Assembly: GCA_015257665.1 (NCBI GenBank)
Contig: JABZJS010000006.1
Span: 1-58,186 of the forward strand
Source of the DNA: Nanosynbacter sp.
GTDB lineage: Bacteria; Patescibacteriota; Saccharimonadia; Saccharimonadales; Saccharimonadaceae
Length of the DNA stretch: 58,186 bases
Direction: 5' to 3'
Shown: piece by piece, positions 24,189 to 32,076 of the stretch
Layout of the letters: each line of letters opens with the position of its first letter
Numbering within the stretch: position 1 is the first letter of the stretch
Translations under genes and position numbers: made by a program
The notes under the pieces: generated by a model
What the model saw: the letters and a program-made list of their open reading frames with translations, nothing else
Databases searched by the model: none
Told to the model about the DNA's origin: nothing

Positions 24189-24315
24189 GGTAAGAGCCTG
24201 CGGTGTGTATTATCTGCGGATGTGGCGGAATTGGTAGACGCGCTAGCTTCAGGTGCTAGTGCCCTGCGGGGCGTGGAGGTTCAAGTCCTCTCATCCGTAC
24301 CAACAAGCTCTTACC
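24189..24315 (+). repeat. Inverted repeat flanking tRNA-Leu(CAG)
   Basis: GGTAAGAGC (24189-24197) and its exact complement GCTCTTACC (24307-24315) embrace the tRNA. In the precursor RNA the 5' leader and 3' trailer could pair. Confidence 0.6.
24216..24302 (+). tRNA. tRNA-Leu, anticodon CAG
   Basis: An 87-nt class II tRNA. Acceptor arm GCGGATG pairs with CATCCGT (one G-T pair), the D-arm has GGTAGAC, the anticodon stem CTAGC/GCTAG encloses TTCAGGT (anticodon CAG, reads CUG), a long variable arm follows, the T-arm carries GTTCAAGTC, and CCA is encoded. The end of the recombinase remnant runs into it from the opposite strand. Confidence 0.95.
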
Positions 24316-25275
24316 CGAACCCACCCCAGTCGAAACAGGCTGGGATGCGGTTTCAGATGATGAACAGCGCTCACCCACCAGGGTGGGCGTTGTTCGTGTT
24401 GTGGAGCTCGTGGGCTCATCGTCAGCGGCGGGCGGTGTGGTCGGGGTGTCAGGCTGAGCCGCGTGCTGCAGGTGGTGCGCGTGGGCGGCGGCGTGCAGGC
24501 TGGGGCTGGCCAGCTGGTCGAAGGGTGGGACGAGCAGAGCGCTGAGGCGAGCACCGGAGCCCGTATCGGCGAGGTGGACGGGGCGCGGCATCAGGGTTGG
24601 CGCGTCAGCATCAGCTCCTCCTCCCCCGCTGGCATCGCTCATTCCTTCTTCTTCTCCGGCGCTGTACTGCTCATCGTGTGCGCCCACGTCCTCGCCCGGC
24701 TGCTTGCCGCTGTCGGTCGCGCCATCGCCTGTGCTAGGCAGGATGACCCGCCCGTCCTCATCGACGAGTGGGTTCACCAGCACGCGCTCGAAGAAGACTT
24801 GGTTGAGCAGCTTCTTTAGGTGGGCGGGTGCTGCCGTGTAGAGGCGGTGGCAGTCTTCGAGGAGGTCAAGGGCCTGAGTGAGGTGCTGGCGGACTTCGGC
24901 GGCATCGGCCTTGTAGGCAGCTAGCTGGCGCTCAATCTGGTTCAGCTCGGTGGAGAGCTTGGCTTGTTCCTCTTTGAGCAGGTCAAGGGGGATGGCTCCT
25001 TCGTAGTGGGCGTGGAGGAGACGACGTCGTCTGTCCTCGATGTTGGTGCGCCTGGTGGTGAGGGAGCGCACTGCCTTATCCTTCTCCCCTTCTATCTGGC
25101 TTAGCTCGTCGTGGAGGTAGTGCTCGATCTGCGTTCTGTCTGCTGCGCTGAGCTGGATGGTTCGGTAGAGGTCACTCATCCGCTCTTCGACGACGTCGAT
25201 GAGGACGGCGGTGAAGGCGCAGTCGTGGAGGCGGCAGCGGCGGGCGCAGACGAAGTAACTATAACCGTAATATAA
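24256..25275 (-). pseudogene. Truncated serine recombinase (C-terminal half), actinobacterial-looking
   Basis: The open frame starts abruptly after an in-frame TGA at 25276-25278 and ends inside tRNA-Leu. Its first part, YSYFVCARRCRLHDC, looks like the end of a recombinase zinc ribbon; 'ERMSDLYRTIQL', a coiled coil, 'RRRRLLHAHYEGAIPLDLLKEEQAKLSTELNQIE' and 'LLEDCHRLYTAAPAHLKKLLNQVFFERVLV' match the C-terminal region of large serine recombinases common in Actinobacteria. The catalytic Ser domain and recombinase domain are gone. From about residue 145 the frame becomes low-complexity (Asp/Ala/Pro/Thr/His-rich), and its last residues are just the antisense of the tRNA. The DNA is far richer in G+C than its neighbours, a sign of transfer. 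The first ATG would give 307 residues from 25179. Confidence 0.75.
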
Positions 25276-25414
25276 TCAGGTGAAGGATGCTAAAACGAGT
25301 TACTTAAAATAGAGCAGTTTGTAGAGGAGTTTCACCTTCGCTCACGTCCGTAAAGACGACACTCCGTCCAACGAGGGGCTTTATATCTAGCAAATAATTA
25401 CTCAAGTGACCATG

Positions 25415-26173
25415 CTAAATTAAGCACTGGCCAATTGCATAAGGTCCGTCAATGAGGCTCCATGACATCGAACCAGCAGGCAGGATGCGACATTCTTCAG
25501 ACTTCTGTTTCAGGTTGACGATCGTCGGCAGCATATCGCACCAAATCGTGCCTGAAACTGAGACATCCCAGTTATCTGTAACTAGCTGAGAAATAGCATG
25601 AAGATCAGCCGCTACCTGTTCTACAGAAGGTAGCGTCGAGATAAGATTGGTCTTCAAATTGCCGCAAACTGTCTGCGTGATACCATGAGCGTGCGATATT
25701 CTAGATTCCAGTTGACGGATAGCTATTCCGTCAGGACGGCTCGCAATCCTCATAGCTGCCAACGCGCCCTGTTCGTACCAACGGGCCGGATAGCGTGATC
25801 GTGCAGCTGTACCAACTTTTACAACCCCACCTCCAAAAGCAGCCAAATAGAGGTAATGCTCTTGGGATACGTAGCTGCGTAGTTGTGGCGGCACAGCATT
25901 CAGGTATTTAGTGTTGTGTAGCGCTACGAAACCTTCTTGAAACTGACAAGACCGACATTGATGTCCTTTGGTCACCTGAGCGGCATGCGGGCAAGGAGTA
26001 TGTGCTCCAGTAGTGCCATAAGAAAAGTCATAACAGCCAGTGCAGTGCCGTTCGCCCCTCTGTGATATTGGGATTCCGGCGGACAAGTTGATCGCAGTAA
26101 CGACACCATTACGGATGATCTCGTAATGAGGATTACCGTTATTTTTCCACGTTATTCCGCAAAATATATCCAT
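25415..26173 (-). CDS. DUF2797 family zinc-binding-like protein
   Basis: A 252-residue soluble protein. A Cys-rich module (about 45-80: HCTGCYDF ... TPCPHA ... HQCRSCQF) probably binds zinc. It is followed by 'HYLYLAAFGGGVVKVGTAARSRYPARWYEQGA' (about 101-132) and 'IRQLESRIS', the core of DUF2797. That core resembles a GIY-YIG-like fold, with 'YLA', 'VKVGT', Arg and the later Glu, but nuclease activity is not shown. The ATG at 26173 is chosen for the family-like start; only a weak AAGAAG ribosome site precedes it. It lies between the recombinase remnant and a divergent methyltransferase, in more AT-rich DNA. Confidence 0.75.
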   Translation of the reverse strand: MDIFCGITWKNNGNPHYEIIRNGVVTAINLSAGIPISQRGERHCTGCYDFSYGTTGAHTPCPHAAQVTKGHQCRSCQFQEGFVALHNTKYLNAVPPQLRSYVSQEHYLYLAAFGGGVVKVGTAARSRYPARWYEQGALAAMRIASRPDGIAIRQLESRISHAHGITQTVCGNLKTNLISTLPSVEQVAADLHAISQLVTDNWDVSVSGTIWCDMLPTIVNLKQKSEECRILPAGSMSWSLIDGPYAIGQCLI

Positions 26174-26284
26174 GTCTGTCACTTCTTTACAAGACCGTAT
26201 CAATATATGCTGTTCACATAATATACCATTATAGTGATGGTTAGCACGAAAATTGTCTGCTACTATAGAAAAAGGAGACTCAAC

Positions 26285-26953
26285 ATGCAAGAAATTACAG
26301 CACTATATAACTCTTCCCTCGCCGCTTACAACCGTTTAGCACCGACGTATGGTTTGAAGGATGGTGTTGAGATTATCAATGAAGACCTCGCGCGTTCGTT
26401 TATTGCAATGCTTCCACCGCATGGCCGAGTTCTTGACCTAGGTTGTGGGCCAGGCCAGTATAGTCGGTATTTTGCCTCACAAGGCTATGACGTCGAAGCA
26501 GTTGACAATAGCCCAGCAATGATAGAAGAGTTACATCGTCGAGGAGCATCAACAAAAATAACGGCTCGATGCCTTGACATGAGACAACTAGATTATAATG
26601 ACAGCTTCGTTGGTGCGTTTGCCCTTGCCAGTCTCATACATCTTAGGCAAGAAGACCTTCCCGCCGTTCTTGCGTCAATCCGTACCGCCCTTGTCCCTGG
26701 TGGTGCATTTCTCGCAAACTTTGCTATATCCGATCAAGGGCTCCGCTTTGAGCGTTTAACAGCCACCGATTACGCGCAGTCTGGGCGATTCTTTCAGCAT
26801 TACAAGACAATAGACATCCCGCGTCGTATGCTCGAGGAGGCTGGGTTCCGTATCGACCGAATCGATATCCGTATCGTGCGCCCGATACTCAGTGATGGGA
26901 CCCGAGGGCATACTGAGTGGGCGAATTTTATGGGAGTACGGATAACGGATTAA
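26285..26953 (+). CDS. Class I SAM-dependent methyltransferase
   Basis: A 222-residue enzyme. Motif I 'VLDLGCGPGQYSRYFA' (about 48-63), the acidic residue at the end of strand 2 ('VEAVDNSPAMIEEL'), 'CLDMRQLDY' and 'ALVPGGAFLANFAI' (motif III) give a small-molecule-type Rossmann methyltransferase of the UbiE/Methyltransf_11/25 kind. The substrate is unknown. The ATG at 26285 is chosen for AAAAGGAG 7 nt upstream; an earlier in-frame ATG at 26234 is rejected because it overlaps the probable promoter. It is divergent from the DUF2797 gene. Confidence 0.88.
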   Translation: MQEITALYNSSLAAYNRLAPTYGLKDGVEIINEDLARSFIAMLPPHGRVLDLGCGPGQYSRYFASQGYDVEAVDNSPAMIEELHRRGASTKITARCLDMRQLDYNDSFVGAFALASLIHLRQEDLPAVLASIRTALVPGGAFLANFAISDQGLRFERLTATDYAQSGRFFQHYKTIDIPRRMLEEAGFRIDRIDIRIVRPILSDGTRGHTEWANFMGVRITD

Positions 26954-26977
26954 CTCATCATTTCTGCAGTTATATTG

Positions 26978-26983
26978 TATAAT
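26978..26983 (+). promoter_or_regulatory. -10 box close to the start codon
   Basis: Perfect TATAAT, 9 nt before the ATG at 26993; -35 weak. It suggests an mRNA with a leader of about 2 nt. Confidence 0.5.
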
Positions 26984-26992
26984 GCAGTTACT

Positions 26993-27562
26993 ATGCCTGC
27001 TCGTTTTCTTCATCGCCACAAACGTCTCACCTTTACTCTAGTCGTCATTGTGTGCTTAACACTATTTCTCAATTATGGCCCGTGGAGCGCTCGAGGTACT
27101 TTTGCGCGTATCGTGACGGATGAGGTGACGCAGCGCGTCGATATCACCTACGACTCAGGCAATACAATGCATTATTTGGGCCTTCATGCTGACCCCGACG
27201 GGACCGTAATTGGGCGCATCCGCCCCACACCTGGCCAAGGAACAATATCCTTGCCGGAGTGGGTGTTTCGAGACTGCCCACGTGGCTGTAGCCGTTGGGA
27301 ATCATCAGAAGACCAGTCTGCTCATGCTGGTCTGACGCGTGCTTATGATGTAGACAATGCCGTTGGCGGTAACTTCTTTCATCTCCCAACGTTTGGGCAA
27401 CCAACTGCTCGCGACCTTTTTCTGCAAGCTATTGCGCCTGATGCCCGCTGTATAACGCGCTCTCGGGGAGGTGTTGGAAGTTTCGATGTAGTGTGTATAA
27501 ATCAGAAGACTGGTGCTTTTTTGTATCGGTTGTCCGAAATATCATCAACCCACAACGACTAA
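26993..27562 (+). CDS. Membrane-anchored Cys-containing extracytoplasmic protein, unknown function
   Basis: A 189-residue protein with a basic N-terminus (RFLHRHKR), one hydrophobic helix (about 11-29, LTFTLVVIVCLTLFLNYGP) and an outer domain with a CPRGCSRW motif (about 97-104) and 'ARCITR...VVCINQKTGAFLYRL' near the end. The arrangement of both cysteine pairs and the KTGxFxY ending match the gene at 18901-19509; I take them as members of one lineage-specific family. Function unknown; exposure on the cell surface is inferred. The start is chosen by the nearby TATAAT. Confidence 0.8.
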   Translation: MPARFLHRHKRLTFTLVVIVCLTLFLNYGPWSARGTFARIVTDEVTQRVDITYDSGNTMHYLGLHADPDGTVIGRIRPTPGQGTISLPEWVFRDCPRGCSRWESSEDQSAHAGLTRAYDVDNAVGGNFFHLPTFGQPTARDLFLQAIAPDARCITRSRGGVGSFDVVCINQKTGAFLYRLSEISSTHND

Positions 27563-27906
27563 CCCCTCGACTGCAGCATTGTGTTAATGAGTTAAATAAT
27601 AACTAATGTGTGAAGCTCTACCCCACCAGGATTTACCAAAGCAGCCTGAAAACGACCTACTGCTTTGAAACACTTCCGCAAAAAACGACACGGAAGCTTA
27701 GCCGGACGACCAGTCAATACCCAAAAGTATTGGGCGTCTCGCGATAGATGTAGCTTCAAACTACAAGGTAATGGCTAGGCTCTCATCATTTTGTGGGGAT
27801 ATTAAGGAATTGGTCAGTCTAAAAATAAAGAGGGTTGTGAGCGCCTACTCCGTTTTTGTTGATCCAACTATATCATCACATAAAACAGCCATAAATACTC
27901 TAGCCC
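27563..27906. other. Gene-free stretch with a run of hairpins
   Basis: No convincing gene. Four successive short hairpins lie at 27637-27667 (CAAAGCAG/CTGCTTTG), 27673-27696 (CTTCCG/CGGAAG), 27715-27732 (CAATAC/GTATTG) and 27749-27765 (TGTAG/CTACA). They may be parts of a structured RNA or 3' ends of the converging transcripts. None has a good T run. Confidence 0.4.
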
Positions 27907-28548
27907 TTATCTTTGATCATTACTTTCCTGTTTTGATCTCACAAGAATTATACCAACGATACCAACAAGCAACAGTACTGTACCGCTAACGTAATCTGAA
28001 TATACTTCAGGCCATGGCCGCACTATCGAGTATGGTATTAGTTTTCGAGTCACAATAGGCTCGAGAATTGCCCCGATCGGCAGGATAAACCAGAATATAC
28101 GCGATGGCTTTTTTGGCAAAGCTGCAATCCAGCCACATATGCCCAGTGGTGCACATAGCACAAGAGCAGCAATAAACCAAAATGAATTCGCCATAAATAT
28201 CGTAGAGCCATACACCCCAATAAGATAGCCGATACCGTAATGGAGTAGCAGTGTGAGTTCTGCAATAGCAGCGCCACTGATCGCCGCTTTTACCAAGCTT
28301 TGAGATCTCCACCCTGCCAAGAATGGCAACACTGCCCAGACGATACCTGCATTAAATAACTTACTAAATATCTTGCGGATACAAGAGTATAGCTGCAACT
28401 GCCCTTCCATTTCTTGTGGGAAGTAGATATTACTGACAAGCGATAGTATCGCTAATGCAAGGGATAGGAGAATGACAGTCAGGTATTTATGGCGAAATGT
28501 ATGCATGATTTGATCATAGGGAATTATTGAGTTGCCGTCAATCTGCAT
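27907..28548 (-). CDS. Polytopic membrane protein, unknown function
   Basis: A 213-residue protein with about five to six hydrophobic segments (near 23-40, 70-80, 88-115, 118-140, 150-166, 185-205) and few charged residues except the ends. No family recognised. The ATG at 28548 overlaps the end of the cinA-like gene (stop at 28538), so translation is probably coupled; a later ATG at 28506 is an alternative start. The gene is AT-richer than the chromosome around it. Confidence 0.65.
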   Translation of the reverse strand: MQIDGNSIIPYDQIMHTFRHKYLTVILLSLALAILSLVSNIYFPQEMEGQLQLYSCIRKIFSKLFNAGIVWAVLPFLAGWRSQSLVKAAISGAAIAELTLLLHYGIGYLIGVYGSTIFMANSFWFIAALVLCAPLGICGWIAALPKKPSRIFWFILPIGAILEPIVTRKLIPYSIVRPWPEVYSDYVSGTVLLLVGIVGIILVRSKQESNDQR

Positions 28549-29380
28549 TATCAATACGACATCTAACAATACTGACGCCGTATTCCTCAAGAAGAACTGT
28601 CAGTCTCCGAAACGCTGTATCTAACAGAACGCCAATTTTTGCTTGGTTGTTTCCAGACGCCGTTAGTGTCACACCAATTCTTCCACCTTCTTGACGAATT
28701 GGACGAGTCTTTACGTACACGTCCACGAATTCACGAGTCAGTACAGCAGATGCTTCTGCAAGGACCGACTCATCATTTGTACTCGTCATGATCGTCATCG
28801 TTCTTAAAAATCCGCTACCGAGGCGGCGTTCCAAAATACCGGATGCATGCCTACTAACTATCGCGCGAACCTCTGCAGGAACACCCGGAAGACACAGAAC
28901 AGACATCGTATCATCTACATCAATAACGACCGCTGGTGCAGCGCCAACCGGATTATAGATTGGCACTGCCCCGGTGGGCAGCAAAGCCATCTTTTTGCGA
29001 GCATTCCTTGCTGATGCAGACACATCCCGCTCAACTATTCCTTGTGACTCCAAGTCAGAATATCGTTTCTGGATATATTCGATTGCAGTTTGATTAATCT
29101 CGAGCGGCAACTCGAGGGCGCGAGCAACTGACTCAACAGTTCGGTCATCAATCGTCGGGCCAAGACCTCCGATGGTAAAAATCAAGTCTGGCTCCGTACG
29201 TATGCAATATGCCAACGCGTCTTGTATTGCAACTGGGTCATCGTGTACCGTAACTACCGTCGTAACCAGCGCACCGCGACCAGCAATTTGTGTACAAAGC
29301 CAGTGAGAATTAGTATCGAGCGTACTTCCGTTAAGCACCTCGTCGCCTATTGTGATGATAGCTCCTCGCCTGCGAGGCAT
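28538..29380 (-). CDS. CinA N-terminal domain (molybdopterin-binding-like) protein
   Basis: A 280-residue protein. It has the MoCF-biosynthesis/CinA fold: 'AIITIGDEVLNGSTLDTNSHWLCTQI' (about 7-32), 'DLIFTIGGLGPTIDDRTVESVARAL' (about 65-89), 'IYNPVGAAPAV' and 'LCLPGVPAEVRAIV'. The family hydrolyses ADP-ribose or NAD-related pyrophosphates in the CinA case. The C-terminal amidase domain (PncC) is absent, so a full CinA role in nicotinamide mononucleotide recycling is unlikely from this gene alone. The ATG follows GAGGAGG at 7-8 nt. It ends in TGA and overlaps the next membrane protein gene. Confidence 0.85.
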   Translation of the reverse strand: MPRRRGAIITIGDEVLNGSTLDTNSHWLCTQIAGRGALVTTVVTVHDDPVAIQDALAYCIRTEPDLIFTIGGLGPTIDDRTVESVARALELPLEINQTAIEYIQKRYSDLESQGIVERDVSASARNARKKMALLPTGAVPIYNPVGAAPAVVIDVDDTMSVLCLPGVPAEVRAIVSRHASGILERRLGSGFLRTMTIMTSTNDESVLAEASAVLTREFVDVYVKTRPIRQEGGRIGVTLTASGNNQAKIGVLLDTAFRRLTVLLEEYGVSIVRCRIDNAD

Positions 29381-29605
29381 ATGTACACCTCCTCTTTTCT
29401 ATTACATTAAATGGCTAACTGCTGTGTCGTATTTTTGAGTATCACTAAATCGGAAATACTCTAATCATTCATTGAACTCTGATGGTATACACAGGTAACC
29501 CTGTCGCTCAAATTATTGATTATCTGTCGATCTGCAACACCCATCACCTCTTGCATTCAGCGCCACCCATCATTATCGGGAGCATAATCACCCATTGTTA
29601 ATTCA

Positions 29606-30508
29606 TCAATCAGGTTGCACATCATGCATTGCACCATCTTCATTCGAAGCTGTGGGAGGTACTTGAGCTTGTTCCTCCGCTTTTGCTGTTTGCTGTTCGG
29701 CAGCAATTTGTGCTCGCACTTGGCGTTCAATCTCGTGCCGAAGCTGCTGCTCATTCTGTACTAGTGTATTTGGTTGTGCAGGTTGGAGGTAGCGCTGTAC
29801 CTTCTCTAGATGTACCAAAATAGGCGTTACTATTAAACCAAATACAGTGAGTATACCAAAAACTATCAAAAAACGTAGCGTACTTGACGTATCTCGCACA
29901 TTAAACCATACCATACTCAAACATGCCATACTTAAAAGACTAGCGCAAGTAACCGTCATCATTTTCATTCCTATGATAAAAGAGTTTTTGTTGGCGTATG
30001 ACAAAATCTTTGTACTTAATGTAATGAGTAGTGTAATAATTAACGCTGTGAGTGTAAGCTTCGTCGCAACTGAGAGGAAGTCACTGCATGTTCGTGCTTG
30101 AGCGCGACCTTCGTAATCATAGCTAGTATAGTCATTATAATCGTAATTATATTCCTCGCTATAATGCCTATTGTATCGATTCCTTGTGCTGATAGAGGGC
30201 CGACAAAAACCAAGGATCCGATAGAGGTTCCACTGGAGGGCAAACGCACCAACAAACCACTGAGCGTTGAAGATAATTGATATGATAGATAGAATTTTTA
30301 TAACTATTCGGTTATCGGCAAGTCGTGATATATTGCTCATGGCAATCAATGATGCGATTGCAGCACAGAATGTCGTCAATAGGATTCGCCAATCAACTTC
30401 TTGTGATAGTGCTGCAAGAATCCCGAGAAGCGCGCACAATGTTAGTAAGCTGATTGACAGATAGAGCAGGATGCTTCGCAGTTGTGCTAGAGGATAGGAT
30501 TGTTTCAT
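29606..30508 (-). CDS. Membrane protein with C-terminal coiled coil, unknown function
   Basis: A 300-residue protein. Two hydrophobic hairpins (about 12-33, 38-57, then 71-92) precede a Tyr/Asn/Asp-rich cytoplasmic or outer loop (about 107-133, 'RNRYNRHYSEEYNYDYNDY'), followed by three more helices (about 147-166, 180-198, 208-228). The tail is a Gln/Glu/Ala-rich coiled coil ('NEQQLRHEIERQVRAQIAAEQQTAKAEEQAQ'). No family recognised. A consensus TTGACA-16-TATGAT promoter ends 6 nt before the ATG at 30508, which fixes the start and makes the mRNA leaderless. Confidence 0.75.
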   Translation of the reverse strand: MKQSYPLAQLRSILLYLSISLLTLCALLGILAALSQEVDWRILLTTFCAAIASLIAMSNISRLADNRIVIKILSIISIIFNAQWFVGAFALQWNLYRILGFCRPSISTRNRYNRHYSEEYNYDYNDYTSYDYEGRAQARTCSDFLSVATKLTLTALIITLLITLSTKILSYANKNSFIIGMKMMTVTCASLLSMACLSMVWFNVRDTSSTLRFLIVFGILTVFGLIVTPILVHLEKVQRYLQPAQPNTLVQNEQQLRHEIERQVRAQIAAEQQTAKAEEQAQVPPTASNEDGAMHDVQPD

Positions 30509-30514
30509 GGCATT

Positions 30515-30542
30515 ATCATACACCATTTACTATCTATGTCAA
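30515..30542 (-). promoter_or_regulatory. Consensus leaderless promoter
   Basis: Minus strand: perfect TTGACA (30537-30542), a 16-nt spacer and TATGAT (30515-30520), then 6 nt (AATGCC) to the ATG. The clearest leaderless case in the window. Confidence 0.8.
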
Positions 30543-30556
30543 CTCACTTTAGTTAT

Positions 30557-31993
30557 TTAATACACCACCCCAGCTGGCAACGTTGCTGGCACCGCTGGTG
30601 ACGCATCCTCAATCGACGCGCATGGGTATGAGCAGTAGTCAACCGACAGGAAGCCAGCTGATCGGTAATTGCCACTAGCCTTCGCTCCGCCAAATGGAGC
30701 CGCAGTCGTTGCGCCAGTCAGTGGCTGATTCCAGTTAATGATGCCTGCTTTTGTTTGCTGGTAGAATGCTTCGTATTGTGCACGCTCGCGAGTAACAATG
30801 CCAGCAGCAAGGCCAAACTGTGTTGCGTTTGCTTGGGTAATTGCTTCGGCCAGGGTCTGCACTGTCGACACCTGAAGGAGTGGTCCAAAGATCTCTTCAT
30901 CTGGTAATAGCACACCAGTGACATCGATCAACCCAGGACTAACAAAGTTGTCGCCAAGCGTCGGGATTGGTTCAGCAGGAACGAGAACACGTGCGCCAGC
31001 TGAGACGGCAGCATGGTACTTGTCAAAGAAATGACGAACCGCCCCATAGTCAACCAACGGACCCATGAAAGGTGCTGGATTGGTATCAAACTGATTACCA
31101 ACGACAATACTCTCAACCGCTTGCCGAAGTGCAGGAATAAATTCGTCTGCAATCGCTCTATTGACGATAAGCCGCCGTGCCGATGAGCAGCGTTGGCCGC
31201 TTGAAATATAGCCAGACTGCACCGCAATGTGCACTGCGAGGCGTACATCATCATAGTCCCAGATGACAAGTGGGCTATTGCCACCCATTTCGAGGGCGCA
31301 GATCTTGTCTGGTGCACCAGCAAGCTGCTTTTCGATCGACACGCCAGCCGCTCGACTACCGATGAAAAGGACGCCGTTTACCTGAGGGCGTGCAATGAGC
31401 TTCTGTGCTACGTCTCCATCGCCATGAATTACCTGAAGCACCCCATCTGGCAGTCCAGCCTGTTGCCAGAGTTGCGCGTAGTACTCACCAGCATATGGCA
31501 CTTTCTCACTTGGTTTGAAAATCACAGCATTGCCAGCAAGAAGAGCAGGCATGACATGGCTATTTGGCATGCTCATTGGGAAGTTGTATGGCCCCAGCAC
31601 TGCCATAACACCATGAGGTCGATAACGCGTCACCGACTGGCGTCCATTGACTTGTTTCGTAACTGTCTGAGCCCGTTGATCATAGGCGTCGAAGACCGCC
31701 TGTACTTTATTACCAAGTGATTTGACTTCAGTGCGTGCTTCCCAGAGTGGCTTACCATTATCCTGCGAAATAATTCGTGCAGCATCTTCGCTATGTGTCG
31801 TTACTTGATCGGCAAAGGCTCGGATTATATCTTTGCGTGCATCAAGCGGTGTCGTCTCCCATGTGTGCTGTGCGCGTGTTGCGACAGAAACAGCCCGTGC
31901 GATTGTAGCGTCATCCGCAAGACTTCCAGACCAGATTGGTTCGTTGGTGGCAGGGTTACGGGATATTATGCGTTGATCGACACTCATGTTCAT
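30557..31993 (-). CDS. AstD-like N-succinylglutamate 5-semialdehyde dehydrogenase
   Basis: A 478-residue aldehyde dehydrogenase. The sequence follows AstD along its length: 'RYRPHGVMAVLGPYNFP..MPN.H..PALLAGNAVIFKPSE' (about 122-162), 'WQQAGLPDGVLQVIHG', the catalytic Glu in 'ALEMGGNSPLVI' (about 243), the catalytic Cys in 'SGQRCSSARR' (about 277), 'NWNQPLTGATTAAPFGG' and the AstD-type ending 'PATLPAGVVY'. In Proteobacteria AstD oxidises succinylglutamate semialdehyde to succinylglutamate in arginine degradation; the other ast genes are not here, so the real substrate may differ. A FAD dehydrogenase lies 84 nt upstream in the same direction, probably one operon. GAGG precedes the start; an internal Met at codon 3 is an alternative. 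Confidence 0.82.
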   Translation of the reverse strand: MNMSVDQRIISRNPATNEPIWSGSLADDATIARAVSVATRAQHTWETTPLDARKDIIRAFADQVTTHSEDAARIISQDNGKPLWEARTEVKSLGNKVQAVFDAYDQRAQTVTKQVNGRQSVTRYRPHGVMAVLGPYNFPMSMPNSHVMPALLAGNAVIFKPSEKVPYAGEYYAQLWQQAGLPDGVLQVIHGDGDVAQKLIARPQVNGVLFIGSRAAGVSIEKQLAGAPDKICALEMGGNSPLVIWDYDDVRLAVHIAVQSGYISSGQRCSSARRLIVNRAIADEFIPALRQAVESIVVGNQFDTNPAPFMGPLVDYGAVRHFFDKYHAAVSAGARVLVPAEPIPTLGDNFVSPGLIDVTGVLLPDEEIFGPLLQVSTVQTLAEAITQANATQFGLAAGIVTRERAQYEAFYQQTKAGIINWNQPLTGATTAAPFGGAKASGNYRSAGFLSVDYCSYPCASIEDASPAVPATLPAGVVY

Positions 31994-32076
31994 TAACCTC
32001 TTTCTTCCTCTATTTTATTGAGGCACGACAAAGAAATCAATTGCTATAGATGGCAGATACACTTCCCCGCAACGCT

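Noticed and set aside
25276..25414. Minus-strand fragment that translates as a short unassigned peptide between the DUF2797 gene and the recombinase remnant
   Set aside because: The frame is short, ends in a stop before the recombinase frame and could not be matched with any family.
27771..27989. 72-codon plus-strand frame near the end of the membrane protein gene
   Set aside because: No ribosome site, overlaps the opposite gene, no recognisable features; probably chance.
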